Positions 16,818 through 25,455 of a stretch of 64,000 bases of DNA are shown here, one piece after another. Made by a program: the position numbers and the translations under genes. Positions within the stretch are counted from its first letter, which is position 1. Every line of letters starts with the position of its first letter. The notes beneath the pieces are model-generated. The model saw nothing but the letters and a program-made list of their open reading frames with translations, was not told the origin of the DNA and searched no databases. This DNA is from JAGOFO01 sp964522105 (GTDB taxonomy: Bacteria > Myxococcota_A > UBA9042 > DTJE01). Location: positions 62,001 to 126,000 of the forward strand of contig CAZFVA010000003.1 of assembly GCA_964522105.1 (NCBI GenBank). The letters are read 5' to 3'.

Positions 16818-18099
16818 AGACCTCGTCCGGCCCGTTTTCATCACCCGGGGCAAGCATCCTGTACGCAAGGTCGTCGTCAATCTTCATGCCGGGATCGAAT
16901 CTAAGCGCGTGCAACGCCCGCACAACTGCCTGAACGAAAAGCCTTTTGTATCCGATGTCGCCAAACGCCCGTTCAGCCGTGGCTTCGGCAAGCACCGCGA
17001 TCAGCTCTTTCTTTTTTTCCGCCGGAATTTCTACCCCGTAGGCCGTTTCATAGACGTGGCAAAGCTTCCCGCCGATGTCGATCATCAGTGTTCGCGGGTC
17101 CCGCGCGATCTTGTCCAGCCGGATTTTGACGCCGGTCGGATTGGTGTAATCAAAAACGGTCTGGATTCGTTGCCGCAGTGCTTCGTAAGCCGGTGAACGT
17201 CCTTCGGTCAGGAACTGCTCGTTCGGGATGGCATAAAACACCATCGTGTTTGCAAACGCCGACGCGCCGCACTGATCGACCATCTCGCGAAGGTTGGCCA
17301 GCATCATTTCTTTCTGTTTTGACGTCATGGAACCGGCCTGTTCGGCTTCATCGAACAGTATTATCAGGCCCCTGAAGCGCAGGTTGCGGATCCAGGTGAC
17401 CAGTGATCTGATGGTCGCAAAAGCCTGAGACCTTTCAATAGGTTGCAGCAATCCTGATCCGCGATGCGAGTTCTTGTCGTACCCGTCAACTGTCAGGAAT
17501 TGAAGCATGCGGTCAAATTCGTCACGGTCGTTGTTTGAAAGTGCTTCGATCGCAAGTCTGATGGCCCTTCCAAAGTTCGGATTTTCGCAGCCCCGGACCG
17601 AATCCGCCGCAATCGCCTTGACGCGCTCTTCAAGGGCGTCGCCTTTAAGACCTTCTTCCTCGGAAAGGGCCGTCTTGATGTCCATGTAAACGGTCTTGAT
17701 AAAAGCGCCCAGGCCGCGTTCGCCGCCGACAAGCAGTTCATCCGGGGTCAGCGGGCGCATCAGGTTGACGGCTATGCTTTTATAAACCATGTCGAGCCGG
17801 TAGAAAGGCGAAGACTCGGCAGAAAGCGGACAGTAGGCAACCAGATAGTCATAGCGCCACGCGTGTTCACGGACGCTGTACAGAAAGTGAGTCTTTCCGC
17901 CACCATACGTGCCGACGACGACTTTGAATGACGAGCCGCCTTCTTTGATGAACGACTTCAGGTAGTCGTCTTCCATCACTTTCAGATAACCGTCAAGACC
18001 GGCCGAAAAGAACTGGAAACCCCATTCTGGCGGGGTCCCTGAAGAACCTACAACTTCGATTATGTGTCTGGCCTGTCTTGTGGTCAGGTTGTCAACCAT
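16810..18099 (-). CDS. BrxD/DUF2791-type ATPase
   Basis: 429 residues. Walker A GTYGGGKTH lies at 63-71 and Walker B GLIILFDEAEQ at 244-254, followed by a segment with a conserved Gln/Arg-rich lid (YEALRQRIQTVFD) and a helical C-terminus. The pattern matches the DUF2791/BrxD ATPases that accompany an Lhr-like helicase in type 2 BREX and in Shango. It probably loads or regulates the helicase, but this is inferred from family context. It begins 77 bases after the unknown gene upstream, and its last 8 bases overlap the start of the second ATPase gene. Confidence 0.84.
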   Translation of the reverse strand: MVDNLTTRQARHIIEVVGSSGTPPEWGFQFFSAGLDGYLKVMEDDYLKSFIKEGGSSFKVVVGTYGGGKTHFLYSVREHAWRYDYLVAYCPLSAESSPFYRLDMVYKSIAVNLMRPLTPDELLVGGERGLGAFIKTVYMDIKTALSEEEGLKGDALEERVKAIAADSVRGCENPNFGRAIRLAIEALSNNDRDEFDRMLQFLTVDGYDKNSHRGSGLLQPIERSQAFATIRSLVTWIRNLRFRGLIILFDEAEQAGSMTSKQKEMMLANLREMVDQCGASAFANTMVFYAIPNEQFLTEGRSPAYEALRQRIQTVFDYTNPTGVKIRLDKIARDPRTLMIDIGGKLCHVYETAYGVEIPAEKKKELIAVLAEATAERAFGDIGYKRLFVQAVVRALHALRFDPGMKIDDDLAYRMLAPGDENGPDEVYE

Positions 18100-18176
18100 C
18101 TACGGTCTCCGGTCAGCGGGTCTGCGACCCCTGCGTCATCAGGTAAGCTTTCATGAATCCAGGCCCCGGGGCCGGG

Positions 18177-19016
18177 TCATTCGGCAACCTTTCCAAAGCG
18201 AATAGTGGCGAAATTCACGCCTTCAATCGAGCCGGGCCTTGGAATCCACAGATGTTCTTCAGCCTTTTTTGTCTGCGACATCGTCGCGACGTCAAGTCTG
18301 AGCTCCAGATCGCCGATTGTTCTGTTGCGCAATCGTGACAGGTCTGCTGCGAATTCCACCCGGCCGTACGTTACAAAGGTCTCTTTTTTCGGGTCCATCA
18401 TGAACGAAGCCCTCTGCCTGCAGAAGGCCATCTCGGCTACGACGGAAGAAAGGGCGATCCGGCGTCCATATTCCTGACCGGCCCTGACCGATGCAAGCCG
18501 GTAGGCCTTTTCGAGGTCGGCCAGAAACGCGTGTTCGTCAAAGGACTTTGAAAAATACTGATTGTTCAGCAGCCTTACCAGCTCACAGATCGCATCCGGA
18601 TCAAGTGGCGCGGTGCCAAGGCGATATTTGCCGGGCCCGAGCCAGATTGTGCACAGCCCTTTTGATCCGAACGTAAATTCCAGGGAAAAGAATCCGGCGA
18701 TCAGTGTCGGCAGATTGCCGCTTACCTTGATGCCTTCTTCGGCCAGTTTTTTTGCAACGGCCCCGGCCATCAACGCCTTCTCCCGGTCCATTTTCTGTCT
18801 GGATTCCGAAAGTTTTGCCGAAATATGCGTTTTCAGCGCAGCGGCCTCTGAATCAAATCCGGCAGCGTTATCAAGGGCTTTGATTGCCTTTTCCGCCGTC
18901 TCGATGGTGGCTGCGACCCCGCCTTTGATGTATTCCCGCAAAAATGCTTCAACAGCTTTCGCCGCGTTCTGAGCGGACCTGGCAGCCTTGTTGAACGATT
19001 GAGCGCGTTCTTCCAC
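18177..19016 (-). CDS. Unknown coiled-coil/helical protein, first gene of the BrxD-helicase operon
   Basis: I do not recognise this family. GTG at 19016 has GAGG six bases upstream and is the best start. ATGs at 19028 and 19049 are in frame but poorly spaced. The product has 279 residues. Its first 100 residues are Ala/Lys/Glu-rich and predicted helical with coiled-coil character (several heptad-like runs). The middle has a mixed segment with FSLEFTFGS and TIWLGPGKYRLG that could be a beta sheet. The C-terminal part is mixed alpha/beta. No signal peptide, membrane helix, TerB domain or nuclease motif was seen. Its place ahead of two ATPases and a helicase, with only 77 bases to the next gene, suggests it is a subunit or sensor of that complex. 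Confidence 0.7.
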   Translation of the reverse strand: MEERAQSFNKAARSAQNAAKAVEAFLREYIKGGVAATIETAEKAIKALDNAAGFDSEAAALKTHISAKLSESRQKMDREKALMAGAVAKKLAEEGIKVSGNLPTLIAGFFSLEFTFGSKGLCTIWLGPGKYRLGTAPLDPDAICELVRLLNNQYFSKSFDEHAFLADLEKAYRLASVRAGQEYGRRIALSSVVAEMAFCRQRASFMMDPKKETFVTYGRVEFAADLSRLRNRTIGDLELRLDVATMSQTKKAEEHLWIPRPGSIEGVNFATIRFGKVAE

Positions 19017-19070
19017 GGGGCACCTCATCTGAGGGGGCCGGCCGATCATGCCGGAATACGTTCGCGCAGT

Positions 19071-19092
19071 ATTATATGGCAGAAAGGGTCAA
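19071..19092 (-). promoter_or_regulatory. Possible promoter of the BrxD-helicase operon
   Basis: On the minus strand a perfect -10 hexamer TATAAT (19071-19076) lies 55 bases upstream of the GTG start at 19016. A TTGACC (19087-19092) is only 10 bases before it, too close for normal -35 spacing, so the -10 element is the only well-supported part. Confidence 0.3.
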
Positions 19093-19179
19093 TGCGGCTA
19101 TTCATTCGCCATTAATGCCAGAAGAGTCGTAATTGAAAGGCTTTTATGGTGTTTCAGGTGTTCGGCCCCTGCCGACGGT

Positions 19180-20172
19180 TCAGATTTTTTCCAGCATTTC
19201 CAGCCATTCGTCGCCGAAAAGTCCGTCAAGCGTTCTTCGGAAGTCGCCCGGCAGTGGTGCTTTTACATTGATTCTGGCACCGGTTGCGGGGTGTACGAAT
19301 TCTATCCGCCAGGCGTGCAGGGCGTGTCTTTTCATGTTTTCAAGGGCTTCGACTTCAGAAGCGGGCAGGCTTCCCCTTTTGGGGTGGCTTCTTCCATAAA
19401 CGTGGTCGCCGATGACCGGATGTCCCGATTCAGCCAGATGCACCCTGATCTGGTGTGTTCTGCCGGTTTTCGGGTATGCCGCAACCAGCGCACACAGATT
19501 TGCCCGAAGCAGCGTCTCGTATTCAGTAATTGCCGGCTTTCCGTCCATCACCTTGCCGGTAAACTGCTTTCTGTCGCCTGAACGTCTGCCGAAACTGGTT
19601 TCAATAATCCCCCGGTCATTAATCCTGGGACCCAGGACGATGGCCAGGTAAGTCTTCTGAATTGTGCGATCTTTGAACAGGTTTGACAGCTTTTCATGGG
19701 TCGCGTTGTCTTTTGCGATGACCATGACGCCGGAGGTGTCTTTATCAAGCCGGTGTACAAGCCCGGGTCGGTCTTCCCCGCCAATCGTGGAAAAGCTTCG
19801 CCCCGATGAAAGCAGAATGTTTACGAGCGTACCTGAGCCGTGCCCGGCGCCTGGATGTACGACCAGTCCGGCCTTCTTGTTTACTATCATCAGATAGTCG
19901 TCTTCCCACAGGATATCAAGGCTGCCGCCGCCAGTGTCTGCAGAAACCGGTTTGTGTTCGGCCGCTTCAGGCAGCGTGATTTCGACCGTCAGGCCTTCCT
20001 GCAGTCTGAACCCCGGCGGCTTCGGTCTTCCGTTAACCAGAACGCCTTGGTTTTTCACCGTTTTTTGCGCTACGGACCTTGAAATCGTTGGAAATCTTGC
20101 AGCGATGGCCATGTCAAGCCTGCTGCCTTCGTCCGAAGCTTCTGCAATGAATGTCAGTATCTGGTCTGCCAT
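19180..20172 (-). CDS. rluD: RluA/RluD-family 23S rRNA pseudouridine synthase
   Basis: 330 residues from ATG 20172, which has AAGGA four bases upstream. The longer reading frame to 20208 lacks a ribosome-binding site. An N-terminal S4 domain (about 15-75) is followed by the synthase domain with the catalytic Asp in GLVHRLDKDTSG. It converts uridines to pseudouridine in 23S rRNA, with RluD positions the most likely from the domain layout. It is divergent from the large lipoprotein gene to the right. A 130-base region separates it from the BrxD-helicase operon. Confidence 0.93.
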   Translation of the reverse strand: MADQILTFIAEASDEGSRLDMAIAARFPTISRSVAQKTVKNQGVLVNGRPKPPGFRLQEGLTVEITLPEAAEHKPVSADTGGGSLDILWEDDYLMIVNKKAGLVVHPGAGHGSGTLVNILLSSGRSFSTIGGEDRPGLVHRLDKDTSGVMVIAKDNATHEKLSNLFKDRTIQKTYLAIVLGPRINDRGIIETSFGRRSGDRKQFTGKVMDGKPAITEYETLLRANLCALVAAYPKTGRTHQIRVHLAESGHPVIGDHVYGRSHPKRGSLPASEVEALENMKRHALHAWRIEFVHPATGARINVKAPLPGDFRRTLDGLFGDEWLEMLEKI

Positions 20173-20297
20173 TGGTCCTTCCAGGTTCAACCGCGGGGAT
20201 TGTACCACAATCGGGTGCGGTCCGGCCTGTCATCCTCAACCTGTCCATTCCCTGCCCACAAAATGGTATGATATGCGGGCTTCATTCAGGGTTTGTT

Positions 20298-23200
20298 GTG
20301 GAAGATAGCATCAAGGCAGGATATGTCAGCAGGTACGCGGCGGTTCTGATGTGTGCGTGCTGGTTGTCAGTCGCGTGCAGTCAGGGGCCCGAACCTGTTG
20401 TCATCGGCGGAACCTGTTTAATTTCAGATGATTGCGCGTCGAACCTGTGTCTTGATTTAACATGCGTTGATCCCGACGCCGACCCTGACTACGACGGTCT
20501 TTCGACAAGCGTTGAAATTGCTCTCGGCCTTAATCCGCTGCATCCTGACAGCGACCTTGACGAAGTGCCTGACGGTATTGAGGTCGGCCCCGATCCTGCT
20601 TCCCCGCTTGATGTAGATGGGGACAGGATGATCGATGCGCTTGAATCGATGGTTGATGATCCTGATACAGACTGCCTGCCGAATCAGTATGACCCGCGCA
20701 ACGCTGTTTCTGATGCCACCCCGGCCGAAATTGTTGCCGTTGCCTGCAAAAAGTCCGGCGTCTGTTTCGATCGGGCCGATTTGATCGTGGCTTCGTGCCC
20801 GGCCGGCGTACCTGCCTGCGACTATTCCTTTGTGCCGGGCTGGAGCTCCGAAGAGTGGCTTTGCGACAGTCTTGATAATGATTGCGACGGAATTACAGAC
20901 GAACAGTTTTTCCTTGATGGAATTGCTGTCGGGTACCCGTGTTCCGGGGCAGGTGAGTGCGGCGAAGGTACGGTCGAATGTGCTGAAAATGGCTTTGAGG
21001 TCGTATGTTCGTCGAACCCGGACGGTTCGGAAAGCAAGTCTGTTTCCGAGATATGCGACACCCTTGACAACGACTGTGATGGTTTTACTGATAACGGGCT
21101 TTCATGGTCCGGGATTGCACTCGGCGAGCCGTGTGAAGGGACAGGCGAATGTGGTGCGGGAACAGTTCAATGCCTGCCGGGTGGCGCGATTACCTGTTCC
21201 ACGCTTGAAGGCGGCGCAAAAGATCAGACCGAGTCCGAGCGTTGTGACAATTTAGATAATGACTGCGACGGGTTGACCGACGAGACGTTCGTGGCCGACC
21301 CCGCCGAAAACTGTCGTCCAAAGGGAATTTGCAGCCTTCACGCAAATCTTGTGAAGGTTCAATGTCATAACGGGCAGCTTGCCTGTGACTATTCCGATGT
21401 GCCCGGATATTCAGGTGCCCGCGAACTCTATTGTGACGGCAATGATGACGATTGTGACGGTCAGGTTGATGAAGAGGTCGGTTTTGGCGTCTGGGAACCG
21501 GCGCTCGGGGTCAGGTATCCCGGACAGACCTGCGGTGCCGGATTGTGCTCGGGTGGCATTGTCATATGTTCCGAATCCGGGGATTCCGGTGTTTGTTCGA
21601 CCGCTTATCTGGCCACGCCCGAGGAATGTAATGACCTTGATGATGACTGTGATGGCAGCCTGGATAACGGGTTATTAAAGCAGTGGGTGTCACCTGCTGA
21701 AACCATAATGGATTCCGAGCCACAGCCGCGTGCCGCCTCGATGCTGGCGTCTGTTGATTCTGTGATTGATAACGGCACGCTGGCTCGCGGCCTTTATATC
21801 TTTGGCGGTGCCCGTAAGGTTATTAATGGAAATCCGGCTGATTTTTCGGGTGATTTGTGGCGGTATGATTTCACGACCGGTCGCTTCAATCATCTGCAGA
21901 CCGGTCCGAAAATTGATCGTGGTGCCCTTGTCGCAGATTCAGCCGGTGATCGCATGTTGCTGGTGGGAAATCTTGTCGGGTCCGACATCATGCGTCTGTG
22001 GGCTCTTTCCGGCGGTGGTGCCGGCTGGGTCGAACTGCCGTTGATGATGCCACGCGGCCGGGTATTGTCTGCCGGTCTTGCTTCAAGCAGCTATACTATT
22101 GAAATACTTGCTGAAACTGATGCTGGCGCATCGGTCGTGTCGGTTGCTCTGGCCTCGATGGAGGTCGCTTCATCTGATGTAGCGTTGTCATTGCCCGGGG
22201 GCTCATTCGCTGCGTTCGATCGTGACAACGGATTTCTTGTCATCAACGGTTGCGAAGTTGATACGCCGTCAGTCATTGATTACGTCACATTCGCCGGTGA
22301 AGTCGAACGTCAAGTTCTGGACAGGCAGGATCTATGTTTCCGCCATGGCGCAGCGGTAATGACTGATGGCGAAACGATGGTTGTTCAGGGCGGGCAGGAT
22401 GTGGTGGGGGAAAGGCAGCGAACGTATCAGCTTACCCGTTATGAGGATTTGTGGGTCGTCGATGGAATCACCGAAGCTTCGGCTGCCGGCGCTGTCATCT
22501 TACCTGGTCTGGCAGCTTCTTCTGAAGGTGTCCTGATGTTTTCCGGGATGATGGCTGACGGTCGCGGGCTGCGGCGTGTCTTGAAACTGGATTTGACCGG
22601 TCGAGCATGGGCTGCCGACAGCATTATCGCTGGTCCTTCCCCGAGGGCATGGGGAACCGGTGTCGTTTCTTCAGTTTCAGCTTCGGTGTTTCTAGTTGGC
22701 GGGTACAGTGATGACCTGAGTGGTCAGGTGGGTGTGTCCGACGTCTGGCGTTTTGATCTTACCGGTAATTCGTACGTTCAGTCGGCAGTGTCCGGCGATT
22801 CCGGAATCGTTATCAGGGGTGCCGGTGCTGTTGATGACCAGGACGGGGTTATATACCTGTTTGGCGGACTTGATGCAGTTCCGGAAGATTCGACGACTAC
22901 GGTCGCTGACTTCTTCCGGGTGAACTATGACTCGGGGCGCTGGGACAGGCTCGCGTCAGGTCCTCCCGCCCGGTATGGGCATTCATTGGTGTGGACCGGC
23001 GAAGAGCTGATTCTGTATGGTGGATTGAATAATCAGGGGTTCCTGGGTGATATCTGGACATGGAAGCAGGTTACCGGCTGGGTTCATCAAGGCGATTATG
23101 GACTCAGGTTCGGTCATTTTGCGTTCTGGGATGCCGCAGCGGGACTGATGATTGTTGTCGGGGGGCGGCCCGGTGGTAATGTCACCACCTGGAATCCGGT

Positions 23201-23513
23201 TACAAAGGCCTGGCAGGTTGTTGTTTCCAGCGCCCTGTTTGATTCCTCGGAAGGTCACGCCTGGTTTGATTCCGGCTCCAGAAGCCTGATATTCACGTCC
23301 GACAGCTCGACCGATGCAATGGTTGTGCGTTTTGCCGGGGATGAACATTTCGAGCAGGCGATCGCCGATCCTCTGGCGCCGATTTCGCTAAGTATTTCAG
23401 GTGGTTACTGTGCTTACGATCAGTTTCACAGAAGGGGGTTGCTTGTCGGAGGTTCCCACTCAGATGAAGGCACTTCGGGGTCGATGATTGAAGTCAGGCA
23501 GCGGTGCCCGTAG
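20298..23513 (+). CDS. Large lipoprotein: Ca-binding segment, MopE-type Cys repeats and Kelch-like propeller
   Basis: GTG at 20298 (AGGG seven bases upstream) gives 1071 residues beginning with a lipoprotein signal peptide and lipobox LSVAC. ATG 20268 is an alternative start. A thrombospondin-3-like acidic segment (DPDYDGLSTSVE, then DVDGDRMID) is followed by five CDxxDxDCDG repeats of the MopE/metal-binding type spread over about 450 residues. The second half contains repeated GG-x-W/Y motifs with WRYDFTTG and FGGLD, typical of Kelch or galactose-oxidase propellers. It is probably displayed on the outer membrane. The function is unknown, and ligand or surface binding is inferred from its modules. 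Confidence 0.82.
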   Translation: MEDSIKAGYVSRYAAVLMCACWLSVACSQGPEPVVIGGTCLISDDCASNLCLDLTCVDPDADPDYDGLSTSVEIALGLNPLHPDSDLDEVPDGIEVGPDPASPLDVDGDRMIDALESMVDDPDTDCLPNQYDPRNAVSDATPAEIVAVACKKSGVCFDRADLIVASCPAGVPACDYSFVPGWSSEEWLCDSLDNDCDGITDEQFFLDGIAVGYPCSGAGECGEGTVECAENGFEVVCSSNPDGSESKSVSEICDTLDNDCDGFTDNGLSWSGIALGEPCEGTGECGAGTVQCLPGGAITCSTLEGGAKDQTESERCDNLDNDCDGLTDETFVADPAENCRPKGICSLHANLVKVQCHNGQLACDYSDVPGYSGARELYCDGNDDDCDGQVDEEVGFGVWEPALGVRYPGQTCGAGLCSGGIVICSESGDSGVCSTAYLATPEECNDLDDDCDGSLDNGLLKQWVSPAETIMDSEPQPRAASMLASVDSVIDNGTLARGLYIFGGARKVINGNPADFSGDLWRYDFTTGRFNHLQTGPKIDRGALVADSAGDRMLLVGNLVGSDIMRLWALSGGGAGWVELPLMMPRGRVLSAGLASSSYTIEILAETDAGASVVSVALASMEVASSDVALSLPGGSFAAFDRDNGFLVINGCEVDTPSVIDYVTFAGEVERQVLDRQDLCFRHGAAVMTDGETMVVQGGQDVVGERQRTYQLTRYEDLWVVDGITEASAAGAVILPGLAASSEGVLMFSGMMADGRGLRRVLKLDLTGRAWAADSIIAGPSPRAWGTGVVSSVSASVFLVGGYSDDLSGQVGVSDVWRFDLTGNSYVQSAVSGDSGIVIRGAGAVDDQDGVIYLFGGLDAVPEDSTTTVADFFRVNYDSGRWDRLASGPPARYGHSLVWTGEELILYGGLNNQGFLGDIWTWKQVTGWVHQGDYGLRFGHFAFWDAAAGLMIVVGGRPGGNVTTWNPVTKAWQVVVSSALFDSSEGHAWFDSGSRSLIFTSDSSTDAMVVRFAGDEHFEQAIADPLAPISLSISGGYCAYDQFHRRGLLVGGSHSDEGTSGSMIEVRQRCP

Positions 23514-23530
23514 CACTGCGGCGGTAATAA

Positions 23531-24589
23531 TTAAAGAAGTCTGGATTCCAGTCTGGATATCAGGCTGTTTGTCACCATTTCGACGGTTCCGCGCAAATCG
23601 ACTTTTCCATTAATGTACAAGGCCGCGCCAGTTGGTGTCCCGACAATAGAGTAAGTTGCGTCACGGGCTTCGCCGGGGCCGTTTACTTCGCATCCCATCA
23701 CGGCAATAACCATGTCTTCATTTCCAGGTCTTAAGACCTTGAACACAGCGTTTTCAATGGTTTCTGCGACCTTTCCGGTGTCGATGCCTGCCCGGCCGCA
23801 CGTCGGACATGCCCTGACCTGAATCCCCGGCTTTCTGATTCCAAGTGCCGCCAGAATTTCCCTGGCCGCACGGACTTCAGGGATCGGTGATCCGGCAAGT
23901 GAAACCCTGATGGTGTCGCCAATGTTGCGTCCAAGCAGCGAACCGAAGACTGTTGCTGACCTTATGGCCCCGGACGTCGCTGTTCCGGCCTCAGTCACCC
24001 CCAGGTGAAGTGGCAGGTCGAACCTTGACGCCGCCAGTTCGTAAGCCCTTATGGCAATGGCGGGCGAGCTTGATTTGACTGAAATAACGATGTCATTGAC
24101 CCCCAGGTCCATGAATTCGCAGACCTGGCGTTCGACCGCTGCAACCAGTTTTTCTGCCGGGTCCATATCGGATTTTCTGATGTCATCAGGCAGCGAACCG
24201 CTGTTTGACCCGATTCGGACCGGGGTTCCGCTTTCACGCAATGCGGCGGCAAGTTGGACAACAGCCCCGGGTTTATTCAATGTGCCCGGATTGATTCGAA
24301 TTTTATCAACGATTCCGCACAGTTCTATTGCCACTCGGTGATCGAAATGGACGTCTGCAACCAGTGGAATTCCCACAGTAAGTTTTCTGACTTCCTTCGC
24401 CGCCGCAATGTGTTCAAGCGTCGGAACGGTAATTCTTACAATGTCGCATCCGGCTGCAGCAAGCTCATGGACCTGTTGCGCGACAAGGTCCGGCCTGTGC
24501 GGGTCTGCATTGCACATGCTTTGAATTGAAACAGGGGCGCCGCCCCCGATGATGAGGCCACCCACACTGACAGATCTGGAAGAAGCCAT
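23531..24589 (-). CDS. ispG: 4-hydroxy-3-methylbut-2-en-1-yl diphosphate synthase
   Basis: 352 residues with a TIM-barrel beginning PVSIQSMCNADPH and a C-terminal [4Fe-4S] domain marked by CPTCGR and GCEVNGPGEA. IspG converts MEcPP to HMBPP in the MEP isoprenoid pathway. The size matches the short bacterial form with no inserted A* domain. ATG 24589 has GGAG seven bases upstream. Convergent with the lipoprotein gene on the left and divergent from the HAD phosphatase gene on the right. Confidence 0.96.
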   Translation of the reverse strand: MASSRSVSVGGLIIGGGAPVSIQSMCNADPHRPDLVAQQVHELAAAGCDIVRITVPTLEHIAAAKEVRKLTVGIPLVADVHFDHRVAIELCGIVDKIRINPGTLNKPGAVVQLAAALRESGTPVRIGSNSGSLPDDIRKSDMDPAEKLVAAVERQVCEFMDLGVNDIVISVKSSSPAIAIRAYELAASRFDLPLHLGVTEAGTATSGAIRSATVFGSLLGRNIGDTIRVSLAGSPIPEVRAAREILAALGIRKPGIQVRACPTCGRAGIDTGKVAETIENAVFKVLRPGNEDMVIAVMGCEVNGPGEARDATYSIVGTPTGAALYINGKVDLRGTVEMVTNSLISRLESRLL

Positions 24590-24738
24590 CAGGCACTCCG
24601 CTTGTTCGGCTGGTGTATTCTACATCACAGCCGTTTGTGCGTCTTGTGTACCGGGACTTCGTGGAATATCCTGAACCGGTAACAGGTGCCGGCGATTGCC
24701 TGTTTTATGATTTGCGTATGACTTTCCGGGGGTTCTTG

Positions 24739-25455
24739 ATGGGTCACAGTTTCGCGAATCCGCGTTCTTCAGCGGTTGTTTTTGATCTTGATGACACGCT
24801 GTACCCGGAAAGGATGTTTGTTGAAGGTGGCCTGAAGGCGGCCGGTGACCTGCTTGATTCAATCAGCAATTCAGCGGTGAAGTCGCTGAACGTTTTTAAT
24901 GATGTCATTGAAACTGAAGGCCCTTTCCACATTTTTGATCGCAGTCTTGAAATTCTTGGTGTTGAAAGAACCCCTGAGCTTATAGCCGCACTTGTTTCTG
25001 CGTATCGATGCCACAATCCGGCTACATCACCGTTTCCGGGCACTGTTGAAATGCTTCAGATGCTGCGGGGACATGGTATCGGTCTGGGCGTTCTGACTGA
25101 CGGTTATGTCGAAGTTCAGAAGGCCAAATGGCACGCTCTTGGCATTGAACAGCACGTTGACGCCGTTGTGTTCTGCGGGGACGTTGATGGTCGCAGTTTC
25201 CCGAAGCCGGCCCCCGAAGCGTTTATCCACGCCCGCCTGCTGCTTGGTAATCCTGAAACCATTATTTATGTCGGTGACAATCCGGCGAAAGATTTTCCGG
25301 CCCCTGATGCGCTCGGGTGGAAGACTGTCAGGGTGTGCCGACCAGATACATGGCACTGCAATGACGCGGATTTGTCGCCATTTGCAGTTGCCCGGCCGAT
25401 CGTCACGTCGGTGGCACAACTGGGTCAGTTACTGCTTGACATGACTCAGGGCTGA
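24739..25455 (+). CDS. HAD-superfamily phosphatase
   Basis: 238 residues from ATG 24739, which has CGGGGG upstream. The open frame extends further left but lacks a good start. HAD motifs are complete: FDLDDTLYPE (nucleophile Asp), VLTDG, the Lys of FPKPAPEAF, and VGDNPAKDF. A helical cap domain is inserted after motif I, as in the phosphoglycolate phosphatase/pyrimidine-nucleotidase branch. The substrate cannot be assigned from sequence alone. Its 3' end overlaps the end of the convergent lipoprotein gene by 10 bases. Confidence 0.88.
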   Translation: MGHSFANPRSSAVVFDLDDTLYPERMFVEGGLKAAGDLLDSISNSAVKSLNVFNDVIETEGPFHIFDRSLEILGVERTPELIAALVSAYRCHNPATSPFPGTVEMLQMLRGHGIGLGVLTDGYVEVQKAKWHALGIEQHVDAVVFCGDVDGRSFPKPAPEAFIHARLLLGNPETIIYVGDNPAKDFPAPDALGWKTVRVCRPDTWHCNDADLSPFAVARPIVTSVAQLGQLLLDMTQG

